Shown here: positions 21,956 to 33,832 of the stretch, piece by piece
How the letters are laid out: each line of letters opens with the position of its first letter
Position numbering within the stretch: the first letter of the stretch is position 1
NCBI RefSeq assembly: GCF_000203815.1
Contig: NW_004457736.1
Coordinates: 310,001 to 374,000 of the forward strand
Direction of reading: 5' to 3'
DNA from: Cavenderia fasciculata
Lineage: Eukaryota > Evosea > Eumycetozoa > Acytosteliales > Cavenderiaceae
DNA: 64,000 nucleotides
Translations under genes and position numbers: made by a program
The notes under the pieces: generated by a model
Told to the model about the DNA's origin: nothing
Database searches by the model: none
The model's input: the letters and a program-made list of their open reading frames with translations, nothing else

Positions 21956-24054
21956 TTAGAAATCAATTACTTTATGATTATAGTATCTAAACCATTTACT
22001 ACTTTCATAAAGGAATTCACGAACATTTTCACGATATGAACCTCTGTCATATTTGTTTATACGTTTGGTATTACCACCGTGTGAATGGCCATGATCACCT
22101 GATTGACTATTGCTATTAGTACCGTTGTTGTTGTTGTTATTTGCTCCATCTTGTTGACCATGTGCATGTTTGCATTTACCTCCACCTTCTGGACGCATAT
22201 ATTCAAACATGGTAATATTGGTTAAAACACCTCTGACTTGGGTGTACAATAAATTACCAATCCATCCCATAATAATTGTTTCATAGATCATATAAATAAG
22301 TAATCCCTTGTTAATATCGTAATGGTAACTAATCCATGATCCAAATGAACTAATAGATGGTGATTCTTCATCCAATGATAAATCTAAAAAAAAATAAAGA
22401 AAAAGAGAGAAAATTAATAACATATAATAAAGTCTTTTTTTTTTTTTGATACAATACATTTAAAGTTAAATATCATACTTATAGTATAAGAAACAGAAAA
22501 TAATATTAATAAAGTAATAAATGATGAATGGTTTCCAACTCCAACGCAATTGTTGATCCAGCCGCAATGATGGTCGAATCTGGCAACACATCTTTTACAT
22601 GTTCTGCAGTGACGCGCTCTCAATGGTTTGTTAATTAAACAAGTTGAACAAACATCTGGTAATTTGGTTTCATTTTCAACAGATGAAATAAAATCCTATA
22701 ATTCAAATATATTAATATAATTAATATTCATTAATACTATATGAAACTACATACTTTGGCATCTTGATTGGCAGATGAAGGAGAAATAGATCCAGGATCA
22801 GAGAAAAAGCATTTAAAAGCATAGTAATAATATGAAAGTAAACAACATATTGTTATGGTATGAGTGAAAATTGCATTTGGAAAAGCTAAAAATTGAAGAA
22901 GAAATCATGATTAATATTAATATTGATTGATTGATTAGTTGATTGATTGAAAATAAAAAATTACATACCTTGCATAATATACTTTAAATAAAATATGAGC
23001 CAAGTTGTAAAAGAACTTAACATCCAAGTGGGAAGTAATGGGTTACGAGTATATGGTAGTACAATTGGTTCGACGATTAATTTACAAAAGCCAACAACAA
23101 TGCCAAATGCAAGTATCGATAAAATAAATCTAAAGTAATACAATGAGAATGCAAAACTACAATAAATAGCAATTGATGTTAATACCCATAATATATTATA
23201 TTGAAGCTAAATAAACAAAGGGTTGTAAAGGGAAACAAAGGATTAGTTAGTCTATTTTGTTTTTGATGTCTCTATTCAATTCATTTCAATATGATACATA
23301 CAGCACCCATTTTACGGAATGGATGAAAAGGATAGATTTGTAGGTTACGAGAGAGATAGATATGATTTTGTTGACGAGCCAACTCGGTTGGTGTCATGCC
23401 TTCATTGTCTTTTTGGTTGAGATTGGATCCAAAGTCGCAGAGGGCCTTGGCGGCATCGTTGTGACCCTTGTAGGCCGCCCAGTGAAGTGGATTGCGACCA
23501 TACGAGTCGACTGCGTAGATGTCGGCACCCTTGTTGACGAGATAGAGGAGGATGTGGACATGTCCCTGATAGGACGCCCAATGAAGCGCTGTTTGTCCTA
23601 GATGGTCCGACGAACTGACAGGAACGCACACACGTTCCACGAGGTATCGTGTGATGTTGATCTCGTCGTACTGTGTCGAATGCACTAGCGAGTTGTAGCC
23701 ACGTTTATCGACTTGCAGTGGGTCGCCACCGCTGTTGACCATAGTCTTGACAACATAGGCGTCGCCGCCGATGCATGCCCAGTGTAGGGGTGTCTGCGAC
23801 TCGTCCGAGTTGGCCAAGTTGGGGTTGGCACCCATCGACAACAAGTACTTTACAATATCGTGGTGCTTCTTGTAGGCCGCCCAGTGCAGCGGGGTGTTAC
23901 CATTTTCATCGGTCACATTAATCAATGGTCCAATCTCCAAATTAGGGTTCTGCAAACGCATCTTTTCAACGTATGCAATACATTCTCTGAGTTGTCCAAA
24001 TTTACATGCATCTACCAAATTAAAGTTTGGTGAATCTACAATAGATGATGACAT
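21956..24054 (-). CDS. Ankyrin-repeat DHHC palmitoyltransferase
   Basis: Five exons (24054-23302, 23206-22969, 22885-22755, 22695-22479, 22383-21956) give 588 residues. Residues about 10-240 are ankyrin repeats, with [30 protein letters not shown] and [12 protein letters not shown] pair of membrane helices follows, then a third. The Cys-rich domain from C390 carries the catalytic DHHC at residues 415-418 ([13 protein letters not shown]). A fourth helix follows, then a cytosolic His/Asn-rich tail. The architecture is that of ZDHHC13/17 (HIP14) and yeast Akr1, which S-acylate proteins at the Golgi and endosomes. All introns are consensus. No catalytic residue is missing. Confidence 0.92.
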
Positions 24055-25053
24055 CTCTTTCTATCTATCTGTGTATGTATATCGTGATCTTGATCTTTCC
24101 TATCTATTCTCTTTTAGATCTATCTATATATCTAAATATATATATATATATAAATATTGATGTAGGAGTAGTGGAGATATATCTATCTCTTATCTACACG
24201 ACAACAAACAACAACAACAGCAAACAACAAAAGTTATTTATAACAATGAATTTGTAAATAGGTCGAGGATGGATAGTGAAAAAGAAAAAAGATTGTTATT
24301 TCAAACAAACGTCATGAAGCGACCGTTGCTATGGACAGCTGCTTGTGAAAAACAAGGTTTTTGATTTTTGAGGATCTGATGATTCACAACAACAACATAG
24401 GAAAAGATATTATTTCTATTTTCATTCATTCAAGATCATAGTATTAAAAAACCAAAAGAGATAAATCAAATCATATTTATTATTATTATCTATCTATCTT
24501 TAAATAAACGAAATGTTTTGAAAAGAGAATAGACACGTCGAGAGGAGGAATAGAAAATAATAATATAAAAAAAAAAAAGAAATGCAACCAACTACTTTTT
24601 CATTAAAAAGGAAAGCTAAAAAGGGAAATTAACAATTTAATATTAAATTCACCCACCTAATTCATGGACAATGGAGGGTGGGTTTTAAGCAGCGGCAGTG
24701 CTATCAAGTAGAGAGCTCTACCTATTTTACACATACATCTCTAGTTATTTTTACAGTACATAGAATAGAATCAAAAGTGGTTATCATTGTCTCTGAAATT
24801 TTAATTATCTATCTCCTATCACACACACACACTACACTCACTCCTCTCGACTATTCACGCCCGTCAAACTAATAATTTATTGTTTCGTGTTTTTTCCAAA
24901 AGGTCACTCAAAGCCAGAGAGTAAATTAATAATTATTAAATATATATTTATACAATTCTATCTATCTATACCCATCAAAAGAAAGAAGAAGAAGAAGAAG
25001 AAGAAGAAGAAGAAAACTAGATAGATAGAAATATTCAAACTATTATTTAAAAA
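24055..25053. other. Intergenic, divergent promoters
   Basis: About 1 kb between the divergent ankyrin-DHHC and RBR genes. It has TATC/ATCT repeats, a (GAA)10 tract at 24985-25014 just before the RBR start, and short hairpins. Nothing gene-like was seen. Confidence 0.5.
24985..25014. repeat. (GAA)10 microsatellite
   Basis: Ten perfect GAA units about 40 bp before the RBR start codon, probably in its 5' leader. Confidence 0.95.
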
Positions 25054-27276
25054 ATGGATAAAAATAATAATAATAATAATAATAACAACAATAATAACAA
25101 TGGTAATAATAATACAAGTAACAATATAAATATTATAAATAGAAATAATTCAAACAACAATAATAATGTCAACAATAATATATTAAATTCACCAAAATTA
25201 AAGAGTCCATTTTTACACCAATCATTGGATAGAATAACCAAATCACCAACACTATCTAGACAAATACCAAATGAACATGCACTTCATAATAGCACAAATA
25301 CAATGATTTCATCACCAATCCAACAAAGTGTACCCCCTGGATTCAATACTCCTTCCCCTTTGAGAAAATCACAACAAAGAAGAGGTAGTTTTTCTTCAGT
25401 GTTGCGTAGAAGTTCAATTGTATCATTGCAAAGAAGAGGTTCAAAGGATCTATCTGGATCAATCGATGGTGATGAAAGACTATCAAAGTATATTCAAAAT
25501 CTTAGCATGACCGACGATACTAGTAGTTGTTTTTCAGATTATGGATCTGAAGTTGATATTGCCGATTATGATCCAAACGATTGGTTCTTACAAGAAAATA
25601 GTGAAGTAATTATCACAAACAAATCATATCCAAATAATAATAATCGTAATAATATATTGGTTTACTAAATAGAAATATATATTATTTTATTATTTAATAG
25701 GAAGAGGATGAACCATTATTCTCAATATTAGAGAAACCACAAATTGAAAACAAAATTAAAGATATGGCTGAAACTTTGGCTAGTCAAATTGATCTATGTA
25801 GAGGTAGAGCTATATTATTATTAGAATTCTTTAGGTAAATATTATAATTATTAATTATTAATAATATATCTATACAAATTTGATTTAATATAATATATTA
25901 ATATTTGTTTGTTTTTTTTTAGATGGGATGTTGATAGAATTTTATCATGTTATTTTGATGATACAGACAAGTATTGTTCAAAGGCAGGTATTCAATTGAA
26001 TAGAATTGAACCAAGATTTAGAAATGGAGAATCATGTTTAATTTGCTTTGAACCTCATGCAGTTAGTGATTACTATCCATTGGCTTGTGGTCATGGTCCC
26101 TATTGCAAGAGTTGTTGGAAGACCTATCTACATGAAGAGTTGATTACTACTGGCACTGAAATCATTCACAGTCGATGTATTTCACCTGATTGTAATTGTA
26201 AATTAACAATAGAAGATTGGGAGAAATTAGCTTCTGATAGAGATTTTCATAGGTATGAATTGAAAGATAGAGTAGATAGTTGTTTGTTTGTTTGTTTACA
26301 TCTCTTTTTTTAACTTTGATTTTTTCTTTTTCTTTCTATTTATTTATTATTTAGATATTGGTATTTTATAACAAAAGATTATGTTAATAATGATAAACAT
26401 TTGGTATTTTGTCCAAATCCTCAATGTGGTAATGCAGTAAAGTATCATGGTGTTGGAAGACCGAGTGATGTGGTTGAGTGTCACTGTGGCATTCGATTCT
26501 GTTTCTCGTGTGGCAGTGAGAAGCATAACCCTGTCAGCTGTGCACAATTGACCGAATGGAAATCAAAGAATACAAACGATCAAGAAAGCATTAAATTGAT
26601 CATGTCGACTTGCAAACCATGCTATCATTGTGGTATGCCAACCGAACGTATACAAGGTTGCAATCATATGGTGTGTCGCAAGGAACAGGGTGGATGCGGT
26701 GGAGAATGGTGTTGGATGTGTCGCGGTGATTGGAAATCTCATGGTCAGCATACCGGTGGTTTCTATTCTTGCAACAAGTATGAAAGCAGCGATGCGAAAA
26801 AGACGGATGACTCTGGAGTCAATGTCCGTCAAGAAAGTGAACGTTTCCTTCATTACTTTAATCGTTACTTTAATCATGACATGTTGATGAAACAAGCTAT
26901 ACGTATGAAAGAGGAACGTGAGATTGACGACAAGATGAATCAGTACCGTGAGCTGACCAACCTCAGCCCCGACTTTTTAATGGAGGCTTTGGATCTATTG
27001 ATCGAGTGTCGTCGTATTCTCAAATACACCTATGTCTTTGGTTACTATCTCTCAGACAATGTTCCCGGAAAGGTATTCTTTGAGTACCAACAGGCCAATG
27101 CTGAAGGTATCACTGAACTCTTGTCAGAGGGTGTCTACATCAACGTTGCTCTTGTTCACGCCGAAGACATGAAGAATAGAATTCGTGTCACCAAGAAATA
27201 TATCACCAATCTTGTCACTAGTATCGAAGAAGGTCTAGGATTAGATAATTGTATGGGTTTAAAACCTCAAGAATAA
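25054..27276 (+). CDS. Ariadne-type RBR E3 ubiquitin ligase
   Basis: Four exons (25054-25605, 25701-25834, 25923-26252, 26355-27276) give 645 residues. An Asn-rich start and a Ser-rich disordered region precede an acidic segment (DIADYDPNDW). RING1 begins near residue 267 (CLICFE...CGHGPYCKSCW). The IBR follows with CPNPQCGNAVKY and ECHCGIRFCFSC. RING2 has CYHCGMPTERIQGCNHMVC, whose last cysteine corresponds to the catalytic thioester Cys of HHARI. The C-terminal Ariadne domain (LTNLSPDFLMEALDLL and so on) is the autoinhibitory helical module. Ariadne ligases act with UBCH7-type E2 enzymes and neddylated cullins. RING2 carries a Gly-rich loop (EQGGCGGEW) slightly longer than in HHARI. Confidence 0.92.
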
Positions 27277-27542
27277 ATCAAATATAAATAAATTAAAATA
27301 AAATATAAAATGTAACAACAGTTTCAGTTAGTAAATAATGATTGTAAGTTTAATAAAAAAAAAAAATAGGCTGATTGTTTTTCTATCTTTTTTTTTTTTT
27401 TTTGTTTGTTTTGTTTGATACAAGTTGTAGTTTTAAATGTTTTTATTTATACATAAATAAATTATACATATTGGTTGGAATGATTACTTTCTCTCTTTCT
27501 CTTTTTTTTTTTTTTTTCTTTCTTTTTTTTTTTTTAGCCATT

Positions 27543-30500
27543 CTAAACAAACTTTGGTTTTGTTGAATGATCGGTTGGTTGTTGCTTATTATTATTATTA
27601 TTAACTACTGGTTTTAATTGTTGAAGTGATCCAGGAGGTGGAGGTGGCATTCTACCTGCTCCCAATCGAGAAGGGATAGAATGAGATAACAAATTAACTT
27701 TACTTTGGGACATTGTAGATGAAGAAGTGGATGTGGAAGTAGCAGCATTGTTGGAACAGTTGGTGTTGGAGTTGGAGTTGGTGTTGGTGGTATTTGATGA
27801 ACTAGTTGGAATAGTCAAAGGTGGTGGGGGTGGCATGCCAGTTGAACTTTTACTTAGACCTGATTTTAAGGGTTGTTGGAATGCACCACCACCCAAGCTA
27901 TTGAATTGACTGTTGCTGTTGATTTGGTTGAGTGCTTTAACAAGATTATGGGCACTGGAGTTCTGGACTCCACCACTGGTACCAGCAAGAGGCATGGATG
28001 GAGAGCTTTCACTTTTACTAATGGGACGCTTGTAATGAGGTGGAGTTGGTTTTTTGGGTTGCGCATGATCGTTGGTAGTGATGTTGATGTTGGTTGGTGA
28101 ATGACTTCTTGGTGAATGTTTATCTTGTGGTGGTCGAAGTGAGTGGGTGCCATTGTTATTGTTGTTAATATTGTGGATAAGAGGGGGTGGAGGAGGAAGG
28201 GTGAGAGATGAAAAATCTTGATGATTATTTCCATTGGCAAGTTGAGTATGAAGTGGTGGAGGTGGAGGTGGTAGGAATGATAATGGTGAATGGTTGCGTG
28301 GTGGTAAGGGAGGTTTGGATTTTTGAATGTCATCATTGCATGGAGGAGATGGCGTGCCCGACCGAGGTGTGCTGTGGTTGGGTGTATTGCTGTCACTCGA
28401 GGGACTGGATCTTGGTGGAACAGGTGGTCGTGAACTGATGATAGCAGAGGTGGTAGAGGAGGTTATTTCAGCCACTATATTGTAATCGTCCTTGTCCTCG
28501 ATCGCCGAGAATGTGATTGACGAGATCGTCGGCGGCATCTTTTTGGCACTGCCCTTCATCTCATCGTTGGTCATGAATGATGGCACTGAAGAAGCGCGAG
28601 AGAAATTGTTAGAGTTTGTGGATTTACAAGAGGTGATGGGGCGTGATGAAATGGTGGGGGTCGTAGTGGTAGATGAGATGGAAGTGGAGGATGAGGAAGA
28701 GGTCATAAGATTTAAGTTGAGATTGGTGCTGCTGGTTGAAAGACTCATTGTACAGGAATTGGTCAGAGGGGAGGTCATCCCAGGTGACATAAACATGGGT
28801 GGTGAAAGAAGGGATGGTGGCGGCGAAAAGAGACTATGCGTGCTGCTGCAATCGCTCATATCGTGCAGCGGGGAGCAGTCTCCACTTCGAGTCTGTTTAA
28901 ATATGTCCTGGATGTTGGGTAGTCCATTTGGCTTTTTCAGCTCCCTAGGCAGGCTGCCTCCGTTGCCAATGCCCAGACTCAGCCCTTTGATGCTCTTGAG
29001 CGAGCCGGCAGCCACCTCTGCCTTGATGATAGAATCTTTGGTCATGTTGATATGATCTTTGTACAAATTGTCGGTCGACCGTTGCTTTGAACCAAGACTG
29101 TGTGGGGGCAGCGATCCATGTCCACTACTAATCGACGAGTTTGAGCTGCCCAGGCTGGTGAGACTATCGCTACTACAGCTTCGCGTGGTCGTAGCCGAGC
29201 CTCCACCCAACATATAGGTGGGGCACTTTTCCAGAAACCATTTGTATTTTATGATGGTCCCTCGCTCGGCCATCAAATTGGTGTGTATGTAAATCTGTTC
29301 AAACCATTCATTCTTTTCATTTTCATTGTTAAAGTAAAGACCCATCACCTTGTCCTTTTTATCCATCACCAACATTTCAAAACCACGACTGGCTCCATAC
29401 ATCACCTCCATTGTATTTCTTACAAGAATCTTATTTAAATAATATATCTTTTTAACAGTAGATACTTTTTTCCTATTTTTTGCAAATATTAATAAATCTA
29501 AAAGAAGAAAAATAAAAAAAAAAAGAAAAAGGATTAATAATGACATTATTAAAATAATAACATTAATATTATTGATTTGATATATTTACCACTTAATAAT
29601 ATACATCTTAAAGATTCACGTTCCAATCCTTTAGAAACTAAACCTTCTTTTACAAATTTTCGTATTGGTGAATCTGTCAATTTAACTTCTTCTGTTGAAA
29701 TGGTTGATTCCAATTCTTTTAATTTATTTCTATTTTGAATGGCTTCATCCATTAATCTTTTTTGATTATTTACCTCGTCCAATACCTAAAATAAAAAATA
29801 TAGAAAAAAATAAATCAATTAATATTAAAAATAATCAACCTATATTAATTATTATATTTACATTATTAATTGTAATGGAACAAGATTGTAAATATTTATA
29901 ATCAGTATTTTCAATTGGAGTATTTTCAAGAAGAGTTTTTAATAATAATGGATATTTTGTAATTCGTTGTACTGGTTTAATGATCAACATATGAAATGAT
30001 AAACCTCTACTTAGATAATGTTGTGTAGCATTTTCGATGCAATTGGAAAAGGTCTTTGAATTATTTTTCAATTTTTCAAATACACTATTACAAGTTGCTT
30101 GTTGTTTACAATGTGTTACATATAATGATGTAAAATCTTTATGATTTAACTAAAATTAAATAAATAATAAATAAATTAGAATATAAAAATAAATATATAT
30201 ATTTATATTTATATTTATATATATATATATATAAATAATTATTTTCTTATTTCTTACAGATTTACTTAAAACCTCACCAATATTTTGATTTTGAGGAGTT
30301 TTTGCAGGGATTGCTTCAAATTCGACCAACAAGTCTCTATGTAAATTCAATATTTTTTCAGTACATCCAAATAAATCTTGATAATCTTGTTGTGAGATCT
30401 TTTCCTTGACCGGTTCGATAAATAATTTACCAATCAACTTTAAATCTCTGACATAACTTGTTTCCGTCTTTACAAATTCCAAAACTGCTTGATTCCTGAG

Positions 30501-30761
30501 TCTCTCTTTTTTCTGGGCTATTTCTTCTGGTGACAAACCACCAATATCGCACTGCATCAATAACTCTTCTTCCATAACACTACATGTATCTGAGCTGTAA
30601 TCATCTGCACTATTTGGTCCACTACTGCCTCCACCACTGGTTGTACTCGAGGATGAATCATGCTGCGGCTGTTGTTGATGGTGTTGTGGTATTGATGCTG
30701 CTGCTGATGAGTGATCAGGTAAACGTGAAGGATCCATTATACTACTACTTTCTTTTATCAT
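27543..30761 (-). CDS. RhoGEF (DH-PH) with long proline-rich tail
   Basis: Four exons (30761-30258, 30149-29862, 29785-29590, 29497-27543) give 980 residues. After a low-complexity start, the Dbl-homology domain runs from about residue 85 to 260. Its first conserved region is [19 protein letters not shown], and its last conserved helix carries [23 protein letters not shown]-like domain follows ([11 protein letters not shown], then the EKNEWFEQI helix). Residues from about 440 are Ser/Thr-rich and carry at least six polyproline stretches ([17 protein letters not shown] and others), likely SH3 or profilin ligands. It should activate a Rho/Rac GTPase and so act in actin control. An in-frame downstream ATG (MDPSRL) could also be the start. 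Confidence 0.88.
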
Positions 30762-32364
30762 GATCTTGAAACTAATAATTATTTTACATTAAGAAAATAT
30801 CCACAAGAGTTTTGACCAAAATTATTATTATTTTTGTTATTTAGTAATATTATTAATTATTATTTTTCTCCCTCAAATTAATTATGGATTTTTTTAGAGA
30901 GAGAGAGAGTGATTGAACAGCTAGTTGGAGACTGACTGTAATTACTGACGTATTCAAAATTATTTTCAAATTGAGGAGAGGATATTGAATTGTATTATGT
31001 GTTGTCTTTTTGTTAAATTTAATTATTATTATTATAATAATAATTGTTTGTTTGTTTTGTTGTATAGTTGTTGATGATGATGATTTATCAACCGATTGAT
31101 TGCTAAAAATAACTGGATATACTTTTGTTGTTATTGTTGTTGTAGTTGTTGCAAACCCAAATAATTTGGTAAAAGTGATGATATAGTAGTGGATTGCACT
31201 GTAACTACTAGAAGAGGATGAAGCTGAAAAATGTGGAATAAATTTATAAACTCAACACAATGTTGTGGAAGTGGAAACAACAAATTACTATGGAAATTAA
31301 TGAGGGGAAGGAAAAGGAGAAGAGATGTTGCTGTTTGTTGTTTTAAATGATGATTGATATATATGTGATGTCTCTATCTATCTGTTTGTCTGTCTGTTTG
31401 TTTGTCTGTCTGTCTCTCTGTCTCTTGTATTATGGATGCAAGATGAAGAAGGGAGGGAGGATAACAAATAAAAAAACAATAATATTATTATTTTATTATT
31501 GTTGTCGGAGAACTTTTTGATTAATAATAATTTGTGATTTATGGTTGTTGGATTTTCAAAAAGTGATATATTATTATTATTGTTGTTGGTTGTATTCAAA
31601 TAGAGTGAAAAAACAAATTTGTGTGTTTGTGTTGTGTGTGTGTGTGATAGTATAAATGACAGTCAGCAACTATACTACTACCTTGGTAGGATGTTTTTTT
31701 TTTTTTTTTGTATGAATGTGACTCTTTCTCTATCACACACACACACACAACACAAACACATATCTTTAGTGTTGGATTCAAACTCCCCTCTCCCCCTCCA
31801 TCATCCCCCACACTCAAAAACATAGATCACTAGGTAGTTCAAATAAACAAAGATCACACAATTAAAAGTGTCGTGTCTAGGGACCTAGATCTTCGCATAT
31901 AAACCACCAAGTGATGTTTAAACAATCCATTAAAAGAAAAATCTAAAAAGTTCTCTTTAAAGAAACAAATATTTCGTTAATCATCATCATAGCCACATAT
32001 TCATCTATTCCATCCATTTTGATCTGTGTAACATCTATTAATATCGACCAATATTATTACTACAGTACAATCATACACACACACATAGTACTAACCCATT
32101 GTGTTTCAAATATTCTGATTTTTCCCATTGCTCCTCTTTCTTAAAATTGTTGTTGGTATTCAGTTTAAAACGCTGAATTGGTCACCAACTTGATTGTGTA
32201 GCATATGTGTACATACGTGCGTGTTGATGGTGTTGTTAATCATCATTAAAAATAACAATTCAAAAAAGAAGAGGGTAGAAGTAGAAGAAGAAGAAGAAGA
32301 AGGAGGTGGTTGCTTATTTTGGTTTGATTTATAAATAGTAAATGATAATAATAATAATAATAAT
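30762..32364. other. Long intergenic region, simple repeats
   Basis: About 1.6 kb upstream of RhoGEF and beyond the 3' end of COMMD4. It contains tetranucleotide CTGT/GTTT runs (31380-31425), CACACA/GTGTGT tracts (31620-31660, 31733-31760) and a C-rich tract with several C-runs (about 31785-31812) that could fold as a G-quadruplex on the other strand. ORFs here are readings of repeats. No gene was seen. Confidence 0.5.
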
Positions 32365-33607
32365 TTAATTACTTTCCATTAAAGCTTTTGCAGATTTCAA
32401 TTCTAAGATATATATTTTAAAATGTGATTAATAATTAAACAATGGTTACAAATTATTTACCTTTTGGAAGTTTTTAATTTGTTACATACCATAATATAAT
32501 ACATTAAATTTCTTGGCACTAATTTCAAATGGATGTTTGGTAACTTGACCAGTTGTTGGATCTTTGACAGTAAAATTTAATTGGACATTTGGTTGATTAA
32601 CTTCTGGAATGGTATTGGAACTTAATAAATAATCGACTCTCCAATCCACTTTTTCCAATGCTGGTACTATAATTGAAATGATAGATAGATTAGATTAGTA
32701 TTTCCTGGATGTATTGATTGTGATTTGATAGATTACATTTCAAAGTATCATTTTTAAATATAGCTCTCAATTTATCTTTGTTGTCACGATAGGCTCTTGA
32801 AATGGAATCACAATGTTCCTTTGGCAAACCAAGTTGTTGAAGTTCATTTGATAATATGCTATCATCGACATCATTCTTGACACCATTAAATATAATAAAA
32901 TGAAGGGCTGCGATCAAAGCCTTGATATCGCCCAATAAAAATCCAGAATCCTTTACCAACTTTTCTACTTTTTCAAACTAGAAAAGAGAGGGAGAGTATG
33001 ATGAGTGGTCTGATGTTCTTGATTTGGTAAATCACACAGACAAAAAGGGTGAAGTTCCCAAAGCGAGATTTAAACACTATTGTCGATAATAAATCTAGTG
33101 CTTAAAACGGGGAACATTCGAAATTATCATAATTAACAACACACATCCTCCAATCAGTCAATCTGAGGATGATGTGATTGTGATTGTGAATTCGCTTGAT
33201 TTGGTTATCTCTATTCCCTAATATAATCGTCTGTTGTGAAACACTCTATTCTAAAATGTAGTGCACTGACTGTAGTGTTACTTACATCAACCTCTTCACC
33301 ACTAAAACTATTTATGATTTGCACTGTCAACAATTTAATTCTTATATTTGTCTAATGTGTTTGCAAATTATTCGATATAGGTATAAAAGAAAGAGAGTTA
33401 GTTATGATAATCTACAAGTTCATTATTATCATCATCAATCAATCAAACACATACAATCTTTGAAAGTGTACTGATTTCTCTTAGCAACCAATCAGGTGCA
33501 TCAAGTTCTCCACAGAATTTAAATTTCTATCAATAATCAAACATAATAATTAATTAGTACTATTATCAATACGGCTATATAGTTCAACTACGTGATATAA
33601 ATACCAT
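32365..33607 (-). CDS. commd4: COMMD4, COMM-domain protein
   Basis: Six exons on the reverse strand: 33607-33605 (ATG alone), 33526-33455, 33351-33286, 32977-32737, 32666-32490 and 32402-32365. They join in phase to 198 residues; human COMMD4 has 199. The N terminus MKFKFCGELDAPDWLL matches the COMMD4 start. SNELQQLGLPKEH is diagnostic, and the COMM domain begins near KVDWRVDYLLSSN. COMMD proteins form the Commander assembly with CCDC22/CCDC93, which recycles endosomal cargo with retriever and WASH. The start codon is a coding exon by itself, followed directly by GTATTT. Intron 3 is 308 nt, several times the local norm, and contains two hairpins. Confidence 0.9.
33054..33115. other. Hairpin inside COMMD4 intron 3
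   Basis: GTTCCC and TTTAAACACTA (33054-33079) can pair with TAGTGCTTAAA and GGGGAAC (33096-33115) around a 16-nt loop with an internal bulge. A second hairpin, CACATCCTC with GAGGATGATGTG, lies at 33142-33176. They are probably part of a structured intron or a small intronic RNA; no snoRNA boxes are convincing. Confidence 0.4.
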
Positions 33608-33832
33608 TTCTTATCTTATCTAATATCTCTTTTCTTTGTCTGTAAATTGAGGGGAATGAATATTGCTGATGCTTTGGCTTGAAAAGTCATTCGATATTTG
33701 ATTTTTTTTTTAATTATCATTAATTTATTTCGCAAGTAGCAAAAGAGGTGAAGTTGACTTGACTTGCTCATTTATTATTATTTAGTATTCATTCATATTC
33801 ATATTCATATTCATATATAGTAGTATCAAAGG

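Noticed and set aside
27727-29055. Plus-strand ORFs opposite the RhoGEF tail
   Set aside because: They mirror the Ser/Pro codons of the reverse-strand gene. The minus strand has the DH-PH domains and splice sites.
31378-31825. ORFs at 31378-31825
   Set aside because: They consist of readings of CTGT, GTGT and ACAC simple repeats.
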